A stretch of 64,000 bases of DNA from Cladopsammia gracilis (Eukaryota; Cnidaria; Anthozoa; Scleractinia; Dendrophylliidae). Positions 57,669 to 64,000 of the stretch are shown here, one piece after another (within the stretch, counting starts at the first letter, position 1; the number at the start of each line of letters is the position of its first letter). A program made the translations under genes and the position numbers. Below the pieces are notes generated by a model, which saw only the letters and a list, made by a program, of their open reading frames with translations, did no database searches and was not told the DNA's origin. The stretch lies in NCBI GenBank assembly GCA_022457155.1, contig JAJGOT010000318.1:591001-655000 (forward strand), written 5' to 3'.

Positions 57669-57710
57669 GCTAGCCCTCCCATCCTCCCTCGTCGATCCTC
57701 AAGTGTCGTC

Positions 57711-57995
57711 ATGTTGGGAGGCAGTTTAACGCGTTATCATCCCCCCTCGACGAGAATGGGGACGGGGCAAAGCGGAGGCGCCTTCATGCAAGACTTGATC
57801 AAATTGGCCACCCCGCTGCTCGCGTCGTCGTTGCGCGAGGGAAAAGCGTCGTTGGACCGAGGTCAATCGTGGAAACAGGCGGGAAAAGCGGTGTTTGGCG
57901 CCTTGGGACGAGGGGTGAAACGGAAAGCCCAGACGAGCAAGCAAGGGATCTATAAAAAAGCGGCGAAACGAGCCCGAGACATTTTCGGCGAGTGA
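57711..57995 (+). CDS. Small basic virion-type protein
   Basis: 94 residues. A Gly-rich, amphipathic front (GGAFMQDLIKLATPLLASSL) is followed by a strongly basic tail (GRGVKRKAQTSKQGIYKKAA, KRARDIFGE). This form, hydrophobic helix then Lys/Arg tail, is that of adenovirus pX/pVI-like and adintovirus core or membrane-lytic proteins. The exact homologue cannot be decided by eye. The gene sits between penton and capsid genes and contains a TATAAAAAA (57951) that may drive the next gene. Confidence 0.55.
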   Translation: MLGGSLTRYHPPSTRMGTGQSGGAFMQDLIKLATPLLASSLREGKASLDRGQSWKQAGKAVFGALGRGVKRKAQTSKQGIYKKAAKRARDIFGE

Positions 57996-58036
57996 AGACA
58001 GAAACATTAAGAAAAAAAACTAGCAGCAGCACCACC

Positions 58037-58297
58037 ATGGTCCACCCCCTGGTCGTGCAATCGCGACCCCGGCATCTGACGGGAAGGGGACGGTATAAAA
58101 GTCCATTCCAACGCGGGGGTTGGATCTCTTCGGAAGTGGCGCCTCCCCCGGGGTATTGGTTCACTCGACAACGACGTCAACGTCAACGTGGAGGTTGGAT
58201 CTCGTCGGACGTTGCACCTCCACCGGGGTATCGGCTCACCAGATACATAAAAAGGGTCCATGCGCGTCCACGGCAACGGAAACGTCCACGTCCCTGA
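58037..58297 (+). CDS. Arg-rich small protein with two PPxY motifs
   Basis: 86 residues from ATG 58037, which stands in a strong context (ACCATGG). Two imperfect 19-residue repeats, RGGWISSEVAPPPGYWFTR and RGGWISSDVAPPPGYRLTR, each hold PPGY, a PPxY motif that binds WW domains of NEDD4-type ubiquitin ligases. Adenovirus protein VI and many budding viruses use such motifs. The C-terminus is very Arg-rich. It ends just before the capsid gene. A function in entry trafficking or egress is inference from the motif. Confidence 0.5.
   Translation: MVHPLVVQSRPRHLTGRGRYKSPFQRGGWISSEVAPPPGYWFTRQRRQRQRGGWISSDVAPPPGYRLTRYIKRVHARPRQRKRPRP
58244..58253 (+). promoter_or_regulatory. TATA-like box before the capsid gene
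   Basis: TACATAAAAA followed by GGG, 53 bases before the ATG at 58306. It lies inside the end of the PPxY gene. Confidence 0.4.
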
Positions 58298-58305
58298 ACG
58301 CAACC

Positions 58306-59682
58306 ATGTCTTTGGAATTGTTTACGATTCCCACGGCCGACATTGCTCGGCAGGGGTATCGGATGGTCAAGTACAGTACGTCCACCACGGGCATCCGACC
58401 CATTACCTTCACGGTGCAAGCGTTGGACGATTCTTGCGATTTGGATCGAAGTTATTTGGAACTGGAACTGCGTTTGCATTCGGCCTCCACCAACGGCCTG
58501 GTGGCGGACGCGAATGTCGCCTCGTACGCCGACGACACCCGATTCGTGTACGCGGTCAACAACATTGCGCATTCTATCTTCAAACAAATGAACCTGCGAT
58601 TCAATGGATCCCTCATGAGCGAACAGACCGACACGTACGCGTACAAGGCATTCCTAGAATCGATCCTGAATTTTAATAGAGAGGAAGGAGAGACCTTGCT
58701 GGCCGCGCAAGGGTGGGTGAATCAATTGGATGTCGTCACTCGGATCCAAGCCACCGGCGCCAACGACGACATCCCCACTACGGACGGATGGTTGCACAAT
58801 TCGGTGCAAGCCCTGAAAACGGCCTCCGTGCGATTTCGCGGCAACCAGACCGTGACGTTCCTGATCAAGCCGCACCTGGAAGCCTTTCACACGGGACGTC
58901 TTCTCACCCCGGGAGTATAAATGGTCTTGGAACTGTTTTGCCATGCCCCCGACTTTTTCACGTTTGGCACCAAGATGAGTGGCACAGGGGTGAAACGGAT
59001 GGTGACGTTGAACCACGAGGATCTGAAAGTGACCCTGCATTTGTGCCGCGTGAGTTTCAATCCCACGGTGTACAGCGCGTTGCAAGCCGATCGAAAAAGC
59101 AAGAGACAGACGGCCAAGTACCCGGTGGTGAGAAGCGAGATCCGGTCCTTTTCGTTCGACGGACGGACCACCAAATTCACGGAAGATAACGTGTTTGTGG
59201 GAAACGTTCCCGATTGAATGATCGTGGCGTTGGTGGACAGTCGAGCGTTCAACGGCGATGTGGAACGGTATCCCTTTGCTTTTAAAAAATTTGGGGTGAC
59301 CCGCATCAAGCAAGTGGTGGATGGCGAAGAATACCCGTACCCCACGCAGGAATTGAATGGAAATGATAATTTGAAAGATTTGAAGGGCTACCGTTGGTTC
59401 CTGGAGGCGTGTGTACAGTTGCAGCACCACGGTTCCTCCATGGTGAGACCGGAAGATTGGGGGCAAGGTGGACAATGCACGTTGTTCGCGTTCAACAATG
59501 TACCCTCGGGCGTGGCGGACGACCCCCAGCACCGAAACCCGAAACAAGCTGGCAATTTGCGCGTGGAAATTGATTTCCAGGCTGCTCTGAATACCAATAT
59601 CACCGTGTTGGTCTGGGGCGAGTTTGAAAATCTATTTGAAGTGGATGGCAACGGCGCCGTCTTGTATAACCAGCACCGTTAG
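58306..59682 (+). pseudogene. Double-jelly-roll major capsid protein, two in-frame stops
   Basis: One register from ATG 58306 to TAG 59680-59682 spans 459 codons, interrupted only by TAA 58918-58920 and TGA 59215-59217. Each of these stops is directly followed by ATG. Family marks are LDRSYLELELRLH near the start, KYPVVRSEIRSFSF in the middle, VDSRAFNGDVERYPFAFKKF shortly after the second stop, and LRVEIDFQAALNTNITVLVW near the end. They correspond to the hexon-like capsid protein of Polintons and adintoviruses (known in databases also from F54H12.2-type proteins). The protein would form the trimeric capsomers. Apart from the two stops there is no sign of decay. Confidence 0.85.
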
Positions 59683-59707
59683 CTGAAGAAAACAAGAAAG
59701 AAGAGGC

Positions 59708-60271
59708 ATGGAATTTGTAGCGCTGAGCGATACCGTGTTACGCTACCTGGCCAAGGACGACGACGCCTTGAAACGCGTGTTTTGGGACGTGGTTCCGTCG
59801 GACGGATTGCCGCAACCTCCCACCGTGACGACCCGGGCAGGCTACATCGTGAACACGGACCCCACGGGCGAACCGGGTAAACATTGGCTGGCCGTGTGGA
59901 CCGAACCGGGACGAGGTTGCGAAGTCTTTGACAGTTACGGGCTGCCCTTGAACACGTACCCGGCCCCGGGCATGCACGAATGGTTGGCGCAATGGCACAC
60001 GGTGTTTCGAAGCGGCGTCACCCTTCAAGCCCTCCGGAGTCAAACCTGCGGACATTACGCCTTGCTGTTTCTCAAAGCGCGAGTACGAGGGGTCTCGTTT
60101 GAAGAGTTCTTGGCCGACTTTTCGCCGCACGACCTGGTGTCCAACGACGTCAAAGTGGCGCAACGGATCAAAGCCTTGTTCCAGGAAGAACTGAGCGAAG
60201 TGGACAATGCCGTCCCCAATCGTCAATGCAACGTGAGCTTTCACGAGAACAAGGAACACTTCCGCGTGTAA
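59708..60271 (+). CDS. Adenain-type cysteine protease
   Basis: 187 residues, intact. H59 in KHWLAVW, D75 in EVFDSYG and C114 in SQTCGHYALLF form the His-Asp-Cys arrangement of adenovirus-type maturation proteases (C5/Ulp1-like clan). CGHY after a Gln-containing stretch is typical for this group. The length fits Polinton proteases of 150-220 residues. It would cleave capsid and core precursors during maturation. It follows the capsid gene after 25 bases. Confidence 0.85.
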   Translation: MEFVALSDTVLRYLAKDDDALKRVFWDVVPSDGLPQPPTVTTRAGYIVNTDPTGEPGKHWLAVWTEPGRGCEVFDSYGLPLNTYPAPGMHEWLAQWHTVFRSGVTLQALRSQTCGHYALLFLKARVRGVSFEEFLADFSPHDLVSNDVKVAQRIKALFQEELSEVDNAVPNRQCNVSFHENKEHFRV

Positions 60272-60416
60272 AACAGAAAGACAAAAAAAAACAGCAACCA
60301 GTTGTTGTTGTTATTGTTGTTGTTAAAAAAGAAAATAAAACAAGTGGTTGAAAAGTGTTTCCGGTGCATTTTTTATGATTCAATAGACAAAAAACAGACC
60401 CATTTGACAGCGAATG
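60272..60416 (+). other. Intergenic (GTT)n and poly(A)-type signal
   Basis: A short (GTT)n run at 60301-60325 and AATAAA at about 60335 probably end the capsid-protease transcripts. Confidence 0.45.
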
Positions 60417-60489
60417 CTCTGATGGTCTAGTGGTAAAGACGCTGCGTTGTGGCCACAGAGACCCAGATTCGAATCATTGCATCTCTCGC
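60417..60489 (+). tRNA. tRNA-His-like sequence (GTG anticodon), probably degenerate
   Basis: TGATGGTCTAGTGGTAAAGA matches D-arm and A-box, and CTGCGTTGTGGCCACAG gives an anticodon arm with loop TTGTGGC (GTG, His) closed by a stem with one mismatch. GATTCGAATCA stands at the B-box and T-loop position. The T stem and acceptor stem do not pair well, so it is probably a tRNA-derived relic or a pol III promoter rather than a working tRNA. It lies between protease and ATPase, overlapping only the unlikely upstream extension of the ATPase frame. Confidence 0.45.
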
Positions 60490-60533
60490 GTCAGGGAAAG
60501 CGTGGCAACCTCGATAAAACAACGCACCCCTCG

Positions 60534-61184
60534 ATGGTACCGTCACTACTTAGCACGATGATTCGTATGCCGAGTAGCGTCATGGTCGACGGTCCCTCGG
60601 GATGCGGCAAAACCCAATTGCTGGACGACCTGTTGACGGAACAACGCGCGTTTCAACGGACCCCGGCTCGGATCGTGTACTGTTACGGGGTGTGGCAACC
60701 CCGCTTTGCTCGCATGAAGAAGAAAGGCGTTCGATTTCACCAAGGCATCCCGACCCCCTCTCACTTGGGACAATGGTTCGAGAGTCGAGGGGGCGATATT
60801 CTGGTGTTGGACGATCTCATGGAAGAAGGGGGCAACGACAAGCGCGTGTTGGATTTATTCACCAAAGATTCCCATCATCGCAACATCACGGTGTTTTATT
60901 TGACGCAAGATTTGTTTCCGCCTGGTAAATTTGCCAAGACCTTCAACCGAAACGCGCATTGTCATCGCCTTCAAGAATCCGCGCGATCGCACGGGCATGC
61001 GAAATTTGGCGTTGCGTTCCCGGACCAATGGCAGGGGGTGATGGACGTGTTCAACCTCTGCACGCAGAATCCCTTTGGCTATTTAATGTTGGATCTCCAC
61101 CCGGCGTCCGACGATCGGTTTCGGTTGTGGACGAATCTGCGCGAACGAGAAGCGCCTCCGGTGGTCTTTGAAGAAACGACATGA
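60534..61184 (+). CDS. FtsK/HerA-type genome-packaging ATPase
   Basis: 216 residues from ATG 60534. An upstream in-frame extension to 60447 would run through the tRNA-like sequence and is less likely. Walker A GPSGCGKT is near residue 20 and Walker B DILVLDDLMEE near 85-95, followed by FYLTQDLF with the sensor Gln typical of the A32-like packaging ATPases of Polintons and large DNA viruses. It would drive DNA into the capsid. The frame is intact. Its stop overlaps the next start as ATGA. Confidence 0.85.
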   Translation: MVPSLLSTMIRMPSSVMVDGPSGCGKTQLLDDLLTEQRAFQRTPARIVYCYGVWQPRFARMKKKGVRFHQGIPTPSHLGQWFESRGGDILVLDDLMEEGGNDKRVLDLFTKDSHHRNITVFYLTQDLFPPGKFAKTFNRNAHCHRLQESARSHGHAKFGVAFPDQWQGVMDVFNLCTQNPFGYLMLDLHPASDDRFRLWTNLREREAPPVVFEETT

Positions 61185-62037
61185 GTCGTGAAAGTTCACC
61201 CTCCCCGCAAGTCATTCGCGATGCGCGGGAGAGCGACGACGCCCTCCTGGATCCGGCTTACCTGGAACAGATGGAACAGTTTTGGGCCACGCTATCACCG
61301 GCCGGAGTAGGCACGAGCCCCCAACCCGCCGCCACGGCGCGTCCGGCGGGGGTAGGGGTGTCGACCTCCTTTTCGTCCCCTCAAAACCTGAACCCGACCG
61401 ACTTGTTGCAAGAATTGGGGTTGGCGGTGTCCCCCCACAACGTCGTGCCTCCTCCTCGTCCTCCTCGTTTCGGTCTCCGTCGCAGTCCCCACCGCCCACC
61501 CCGTCCGGGACCGTCTCTGGCACGAGAAGGAATTTGGTCATGCATCGGATCCTCAACGCTCCCATGACGACCGAGGAAGAAACGCGATTGCGGCAACAAT
61601 ACCGCATCACGGACGAGGATTTGGAGAGGTACACGGCCACCCTCCCCGCGTATGCCGACGACGTCGCAGGCTCCCCCGCGTCACCTGCCGCCCCCGCCCC
61701 ACCCACGACCGTCTCGGCCACCAGGACGGCGGCAGGCGCTCCTGGAGGACCGAGAGGGTCCCCTTCCTCCTCCTCGTCGTCATCACCCTCTCCCCCTCGT
61801 TCCCCTCGTGGACGAGGCAGGCGACCCAGAGGACGTCGAGGCCCCGGCCCGACCAATCGACGCAATCAAGAGGACATGCGTCGACAAATTGATCTGTTGG
61901 CGGAAGATGCCAGACAGGAAGCCCGCAACCGTCGCATACGCAACATCACGCATACCAACACCGTGACCACGGTGTACGAAGACAACGGCGAAGCTCCCAC
62001 CGTACGACGGACCTCCTCCCGCATCACCAATCCATAA
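61181..62037 (+). pseudogene. Ser/Pro/Arg-rich protein with one frame change
   Basis: Starts at ATG 61181 inside the ATPase stop (ATGA). The first frame (to 61567) gives an acidic head, DDALLDPAYLEQMEQFWATL, then NPTDLLQELGLAVSPHNVV. Behind the C6 run at 61433-61438 another register (to 62037) reads as low-complexity Ser/Pro. It then gives MTTEEETRLRQQYRITDEDL, an RGRGRRPRGRR patch and a conserved-looking end, ITHTNTVTTVYEDNGEAPTV. Both parts fit one gene of about 285 codons shifted at the homopolymer; otherwise they are two ORFs with a start at 61540 or 61564. The role is unknown, possibly a nucleic-acid-binding virion protein. Confidence 0.5.
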
Positions 62038-62040
62038 AAA
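62033..62040 (+). promoter_or_regulatory. TATA-like box overlapping a stop codon
   Basis: CATAAAAA contains the TAA (62035-62037) that ends the Ser/Pro/Arg-rich gene and stands 59 bases before ATG 62099. Confidence 0.45.
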
Positions 62041-62098
62041 CGAGGGAGAGAAAAAAAAACATAGACACACCCACACTTTGGTGCAGACAGTGATCGCC

Positions 62099-62392
62099 AT
62101 GGTTCGAGGCAACGGGGTTCGTCGACGCACGACTCCCCGCATCCGACGACGACGGCGTGGAAAGTCCCACCGACAACGGGGAAGAAATCTCCTTACCGTG
62201 TTATTTCACGACCTGCAACGGACCTTTGGGAAAAAAACCGTGGGCACCTTGGCCAAAGGCGCCTCCACAGAAGCGCAAGCCTTGGCGTTTGCCAAAGGCA
62301 GTGTCGCCGTGGGCAAAAAGATGAAACGAGCCTTCCAACAAGCGAAACAACGCATTCCGCCGGAACTACGACGACACCTGATCTTCCTATAA
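62099..62392 (+). CDS. Small basic core-type protein 1
   Basis: 97 residues from ATG 62099 (a GTG further up is not needed). The first third is protamine-like (RRRTTPRIRRRRRGKSHRQR). The rest is amphipathic with Ala/Lys repeats (KKTVGTLAKGASTEAQALAF). This is the style of adenovirus core proteins that condense DNA. GTLAKGAS... resembles VGTLAKKAAK in the next gene, so the two may be diverged duplicates. Confidence 0.55.
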   Translation: MVRGNGVRRRTTPRIRRRRRGKSHRQRGRNLLTVLFHDLQRTFGKKTVGTLAKGASTEAQALAFAKGSVAVGKKMKRAFQQAKQRIPPELRRHLIFL

Positions 62393-62394
62393 AA
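62388..62394 (+). promoter_or_regulatory. TATA box overlapping a stop codon
   Basis: TATAAAA contains the TAA (62390-62392) ending basic protein 1 and stands 49 bases before ATG 62437. Confidence 0.55.
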
Positions 62395-62436
62395 AAACGG
62401 AAGGGGAACCTGCCCACGTCATTGTGGGACGACAGG

Positions 62437-62726
62437 ATGCCAAAACGCCGAGCCGTGAAAAGACGTTGACGGCGGCAGACGAGGGGGCTTCAACGCGGGG
62501 GTGGTTTGGAACAGTTGCTTCCCCCCATCCTGCGCGCGGTGAAAATCTCATGGGAGGTCAATCCGTGGGGACCTTGGCGAAAAAAGCCGCGAAAGAATTG
62601 GCCAAAGAAACCGTCAAGAGTGGGGCGCGAGGGGTGGCTCGCAAAATGTCCAGTACCGTGCGAGGCATCAAACAGAGAGCCACGCGGGCCGCGCAACGCG
62701 TCAAACGACGTCTGCCGGGACTATAA
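62437..62726 (+). pseudogene. Small basic core-type protein 2, stop and frame change
   Basis: ATG 62437 opens MPKRRAVKRR and meets TGA at codon 11 (62467-62469). The same register continues with a basic, Gly-rich stretch (RRQTRGLQRGGGLEQLLPP). From about 62545 a second register, with its own ATG at 62550, gives MGGQSVGTLAKKAAKELAKE and ends in KQRATRAAQRVKRRLPGL. It resembles basic protein 1 in the GTLAK part and basic protein 3 in its MPK(R/K).. start, so it is probably one damaged core gene. The short downstream ORF (62550-62726, 58 codons) could still be translated. Confidence 0.45.
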
Positions 62727-62728
62727 AA
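62722..62728 (+). promoter_or_regulatory. TATA box overlapping a stop codon
   Basis: TATAAAA contains the TAA (62724-62726) ending basic protein 2 and stands 72 bases before ATG 62794. Confidence 0.5.
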
Positions 62729-62793
62729 AACGGTCGAGAGGGCTTCCGAGGAAAAATCATCATCCTTTGCCGTCGACACGCGCGACCTGGATC

Positions 62794-63018
62794 ATGCCGA
62801 AAGGAAAACGACGACCACGACGACGTGCCCTGCGTCGATACGGAGTCAAAACGCGACGACCCCGCAATCGTCAACATGGAGGCGTGTTTCCTTTACTGGC
62901 CTTGGCCGTGCCCGCCTTGATCGCCGCGGGAAAAGCGGCCGTCTTGGGTGCGGCGGGAGACGCGGCTGGTTTCGGTGCCAAAAAAGCTTTGGAAGCCGCG
63001 ACGCGTAAACGGAGGTGA
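62794..63018 (+). CDS. Small basic core-type protein 3 (adenovirus pX-like)
   Basis: 74 residues. MPKGKRRPRRRALRRYGVKT is followed by a hydrophobic Gly/Ala helix (HGGVFPLLALAVPALIAAGK) and a small basic end. A protamine-like head plus hydrophobic GG-containing stretch is the layout of adenovirus pX (mu) precursors and of PX-type proteins of adintoviruses. A GG site could be a target of the element's protease, as in adenovirus. Frame and start are clear. Confidence 0.6.
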   Translation: MPKGKRRPRRRALRRYGVKTRRPRNRQHGGVFPLLALAVPALIAAGKAAVLGAAGDAAGFGAKKALEAATRKRR

Positions 63019-63068
63019 AAAAACAGAAAACAAAACAAGAAAAGAGAGAGAGAAATCCCGGCGTCGAG

Positions 63069-63075
63069 TATAAAG
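63069..63075 (+). promoter_or_regulatory. TATA box before the conserved small gene
   Basis: TATAAAG followed by CGAGC, 44 bases before ATG 63119. Confidence 0.6.
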
Positions 63076-63118
63076 CGAGCACGATGCCTACGGACGGCGG
63101 TCGATCCGAGTGTGCAAC

Positions 63119-63442
63119 ATGCGTCGCATCCATCGTCTATTGCCCTTCTTGAAAAGTGTCTTGAAGGAAGCCGATCAGCAACGACGACAAGAACGTTTGC
63201 AATTAGCCAATGCGGATCAAATCAATGCCATCAGCGAATTGGCGATGAACACGTTACGGGGCACGGTCCCCCTCTCCCGCGCCAATTATCGAGTGCTACT
63301 CCCCCACCGCCAGGCCTTGCGCGAGATGGCGAAAAAAAAGAATTCGATAAAAAGACGTCGAGGGACCATGCAATCGCAAACGGGGGCGGGTCTCTGGCGC
63401 GGGTTGAATTGCATCTGCGAAAGAGCCCTCAAGTCGCGATGA
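63119..63442 (+). CDS. Conserved small Polinton protein of unknown function
   Basis: 107 residues. LLPFLKSVLKEADQQRRQER, then LANADQINAISELAMNTLRG and VPLSRANYRVLLPHRQALRE form a pattern that I recall from many Polinton-related ORFs in animals (I..L.E.A.N...G.VPL....YR.L..HK..LR.LA). A lysine-rich turn follows (KKKNSIKRRRG). In other elements a hydrophobic tail usually follows; here the end differs, so a late frame change cannot be excluded. Its TGA overlaps the next ATG as ATGA. Confidence 0.55.
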   Translation: MRRIHRLLPFLKSVLKEADQQRRQERLQLANADQINAISELAMNTLRGTVPLSRANYRVLLPHRQALREMAKKKNSIKRRRGTMQSQTGAGLWRGLNCICERALKSR

Positions 63443-63851
63443 ATCGCGTGTCGCACCTTATAAGAAGAACGGAAGGACGGGAACAAGAACGTCAGGCCAC
63501 CTTACAGCGCGTGGTGGAGACCTTGCAAAGTCGAAATCGAGACGTGGAGAGGCTCGAAAAAGAACTCGTGACGCTTCGCGAGCGATTGAGGCAAAAAGAA
63601 GAACGGAAGGACGGGAACAAGAACGTCAGGCCACCTTACAGCGCGTGGTGGAGACCTTGCAAAGTCGAAATCGAGACGTGGAGAGGCTCGAAAAAGAACT
63701 CGTGACGCTTCGCGAGCGATTGAGGCAAAAAGAGGACCACGTGGAGGTATTGTGTCAACATTTGCTGAATCTACGCGATCACCAACGCTGCCGCTACTGT
63801 CGAGTCTACGCCGACGTGTTGGGAGACGGAAGCGGCAAAGAACGACGATGA
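63439..63851 (+). pseudogene. Coiled-coil protein with frame-breaking 134-bp duplication
   Basis: ATG 63439 lies in the stop of the gene before it (ATGA). The reading frame gives a heptad-rich coiled coil (VVETLQSRNRDVERLEKELV, TLRERLRQKE). A 134-bp segment (63471-63604) is then repeated exactly or nearly so at 63605-63738. As 134 is not a multiple of three, the second copy is read in a different register, and the first frame ends at 63705. The second copy's proper register continues to a Cys-containing end (HQRCRYCRVYADVLG) and TGA 63849-63851. The function is unknown; a trimeric or dimeric structural protein is possible. Confidence 0.5.
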
Positions 63852-64000
63852 TCGCGTTCCAGGCCCAAGCCGTCACCGACCCTGGACGGTTTTTTTCAAT
63901 TGCAAGAACAGTACAAGCAACGGTTGATGGAAGATAGTCGGTTGAATAAGGCGGCGAGGTTGGCGGCCGAAGAAGACGTGTTGCTCAACTCCGACCTGGA
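63848..64000 (+). CDS. Start of a further late gene, cut by window end
   Basis: ATG 63848 overlaps the TGA of the coiled-coil gene as ATGA and opens MIAFQAQAVTDPGRFF. Beyond the run of seven T (63889-63895) the protein-like register is another one (QLQEQYKQRLMEDSRLNKAA, RLAAEEDVLLNSDL), running to the window edge. This again points to a homopolymer frame change. The product cannot be named from this fragment. Confidence 0.35.

Larger units (their letters stand above)
46840..64000. mobile_element. Polinton/Maverick (adintovirus-class) endogenous virus, incomplete at window edge
   Basis: The combination of protein-primed PolB, rve integrase, double-jelly-roll capsid protein, penton-like protein, adenain-type protease and FtsK/HerA ATPase defines Polintons and adintoviruses. 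All six are present in about 17 kb, with GC-rich, gene-dense DNA unlike the host part. Polymerase and two accessory genes run left; integrase and the structural genes run right. Many genes are broken by single stops or small indels, so the copy is probably not autonomous. The left boundary is approximate and the right end is outside the window. Confidence 0.85.

Noticed and set aside
58091..58098. TATAAAAG inside the PPxY gene as capsid promoter
   Set aside because: Over 200 bases from the capsid ATG; the box at 58244 is better placed.
58654..59547. Minus-strand ORF of 297 codons opposite the capsid gene
   Set aside because: Antisense shadow; the capsid motifs are on the plus strand, and this frame shows no domain.

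Overview
This window looks like nuclear DNA of an invertebrate animal, most likely an anthozoan cnidarian. That is inference from three things: the intron-rich host gene, the mix of mobile elements (LINE, Gypsy, Penelope-like and many MITEs), and P2X7-like coding fragments of a type I associate with coral and anemone genomes. Roughly the first 46.8 kb is AT-rich host sequence. From about 46.8 kb to the right edge the DNA turns abruptly GC-rich and gene-dense: it is a large endogenous virus-like element of the Polinton/Maverick (adintovirus) class, cut off by the window end.

Host part (1-46.8 kb). One gene on the + strand can be followed through nine exons with matching splice phases (932 to 12131). 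Its start resembles the N-terminus of CUEDC2. It continues through two ZU5-like regions and a UPA-like region. A Death-domain exon with a stop codon lies 31 kb further on (43445-43719). The splice phase between exon 9 and the Death-domain exon does not match, so at least one exon is missing from my model. The introns, above all the 31-kb one, are filled with repeats: a Gypsy gag fragment, pieces of at least four LINEs, a Penelope-like RT fragment, a 1.45-kb VNTR, a TTAA-flanked piggyBac-type MITE, nested fold-back MITEs, and a GC-rich repeat present in two full copies and two partial ones.

Virus-like part (46.8-64 kb). From left to right: a putative terminal/regulatory region; protein-primed type-B DNA polymerase (minus strand); a CxxC zinc protein (minus); a RING-like protein (plus); a SLOG/Rossmann-like protein (minus); a DnaQ/Maelstrom-like exonuclease-fold protein (minus); a GRF zinc-finger protein (plus); an rve integrase (plus). 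A late block on the plus strand follows: penton-like minor capsid protein, small basic protein, a small protein with two PPxY motifs, double-jelly-roll major capsid protein, adenain-type protease, a tRNA-His-like sequence, FtsK/HerA-type packaging ATPase, a Ser/Pro/Arg-rich protein, three small basic core-type proteins, a conserved small protein and a coiled-coil protein. This is the gene set expected for DNA replication, integration, capsid assembly, maturation and packaging, plus an accessory set that may act on host signalling or defence.

The element is recognisable but not intact. Polymerase, integrase, GRF protein, SLOG-like protein, exonuclease-like protein, capsid protein and several small genes each carry one or a few stops or frame changes, many of them at homopolymer runs. 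Protease, ATPase, penton and several small proteins are open throughout. It therefore looks young and recently decayed, or partly affected by assembly errors. Notable layout features are four ATGA stop/start overlaps, stop codons lying inside the TATA boxes of the next gene, and two capsid-gene stops each followed directly by ATG.
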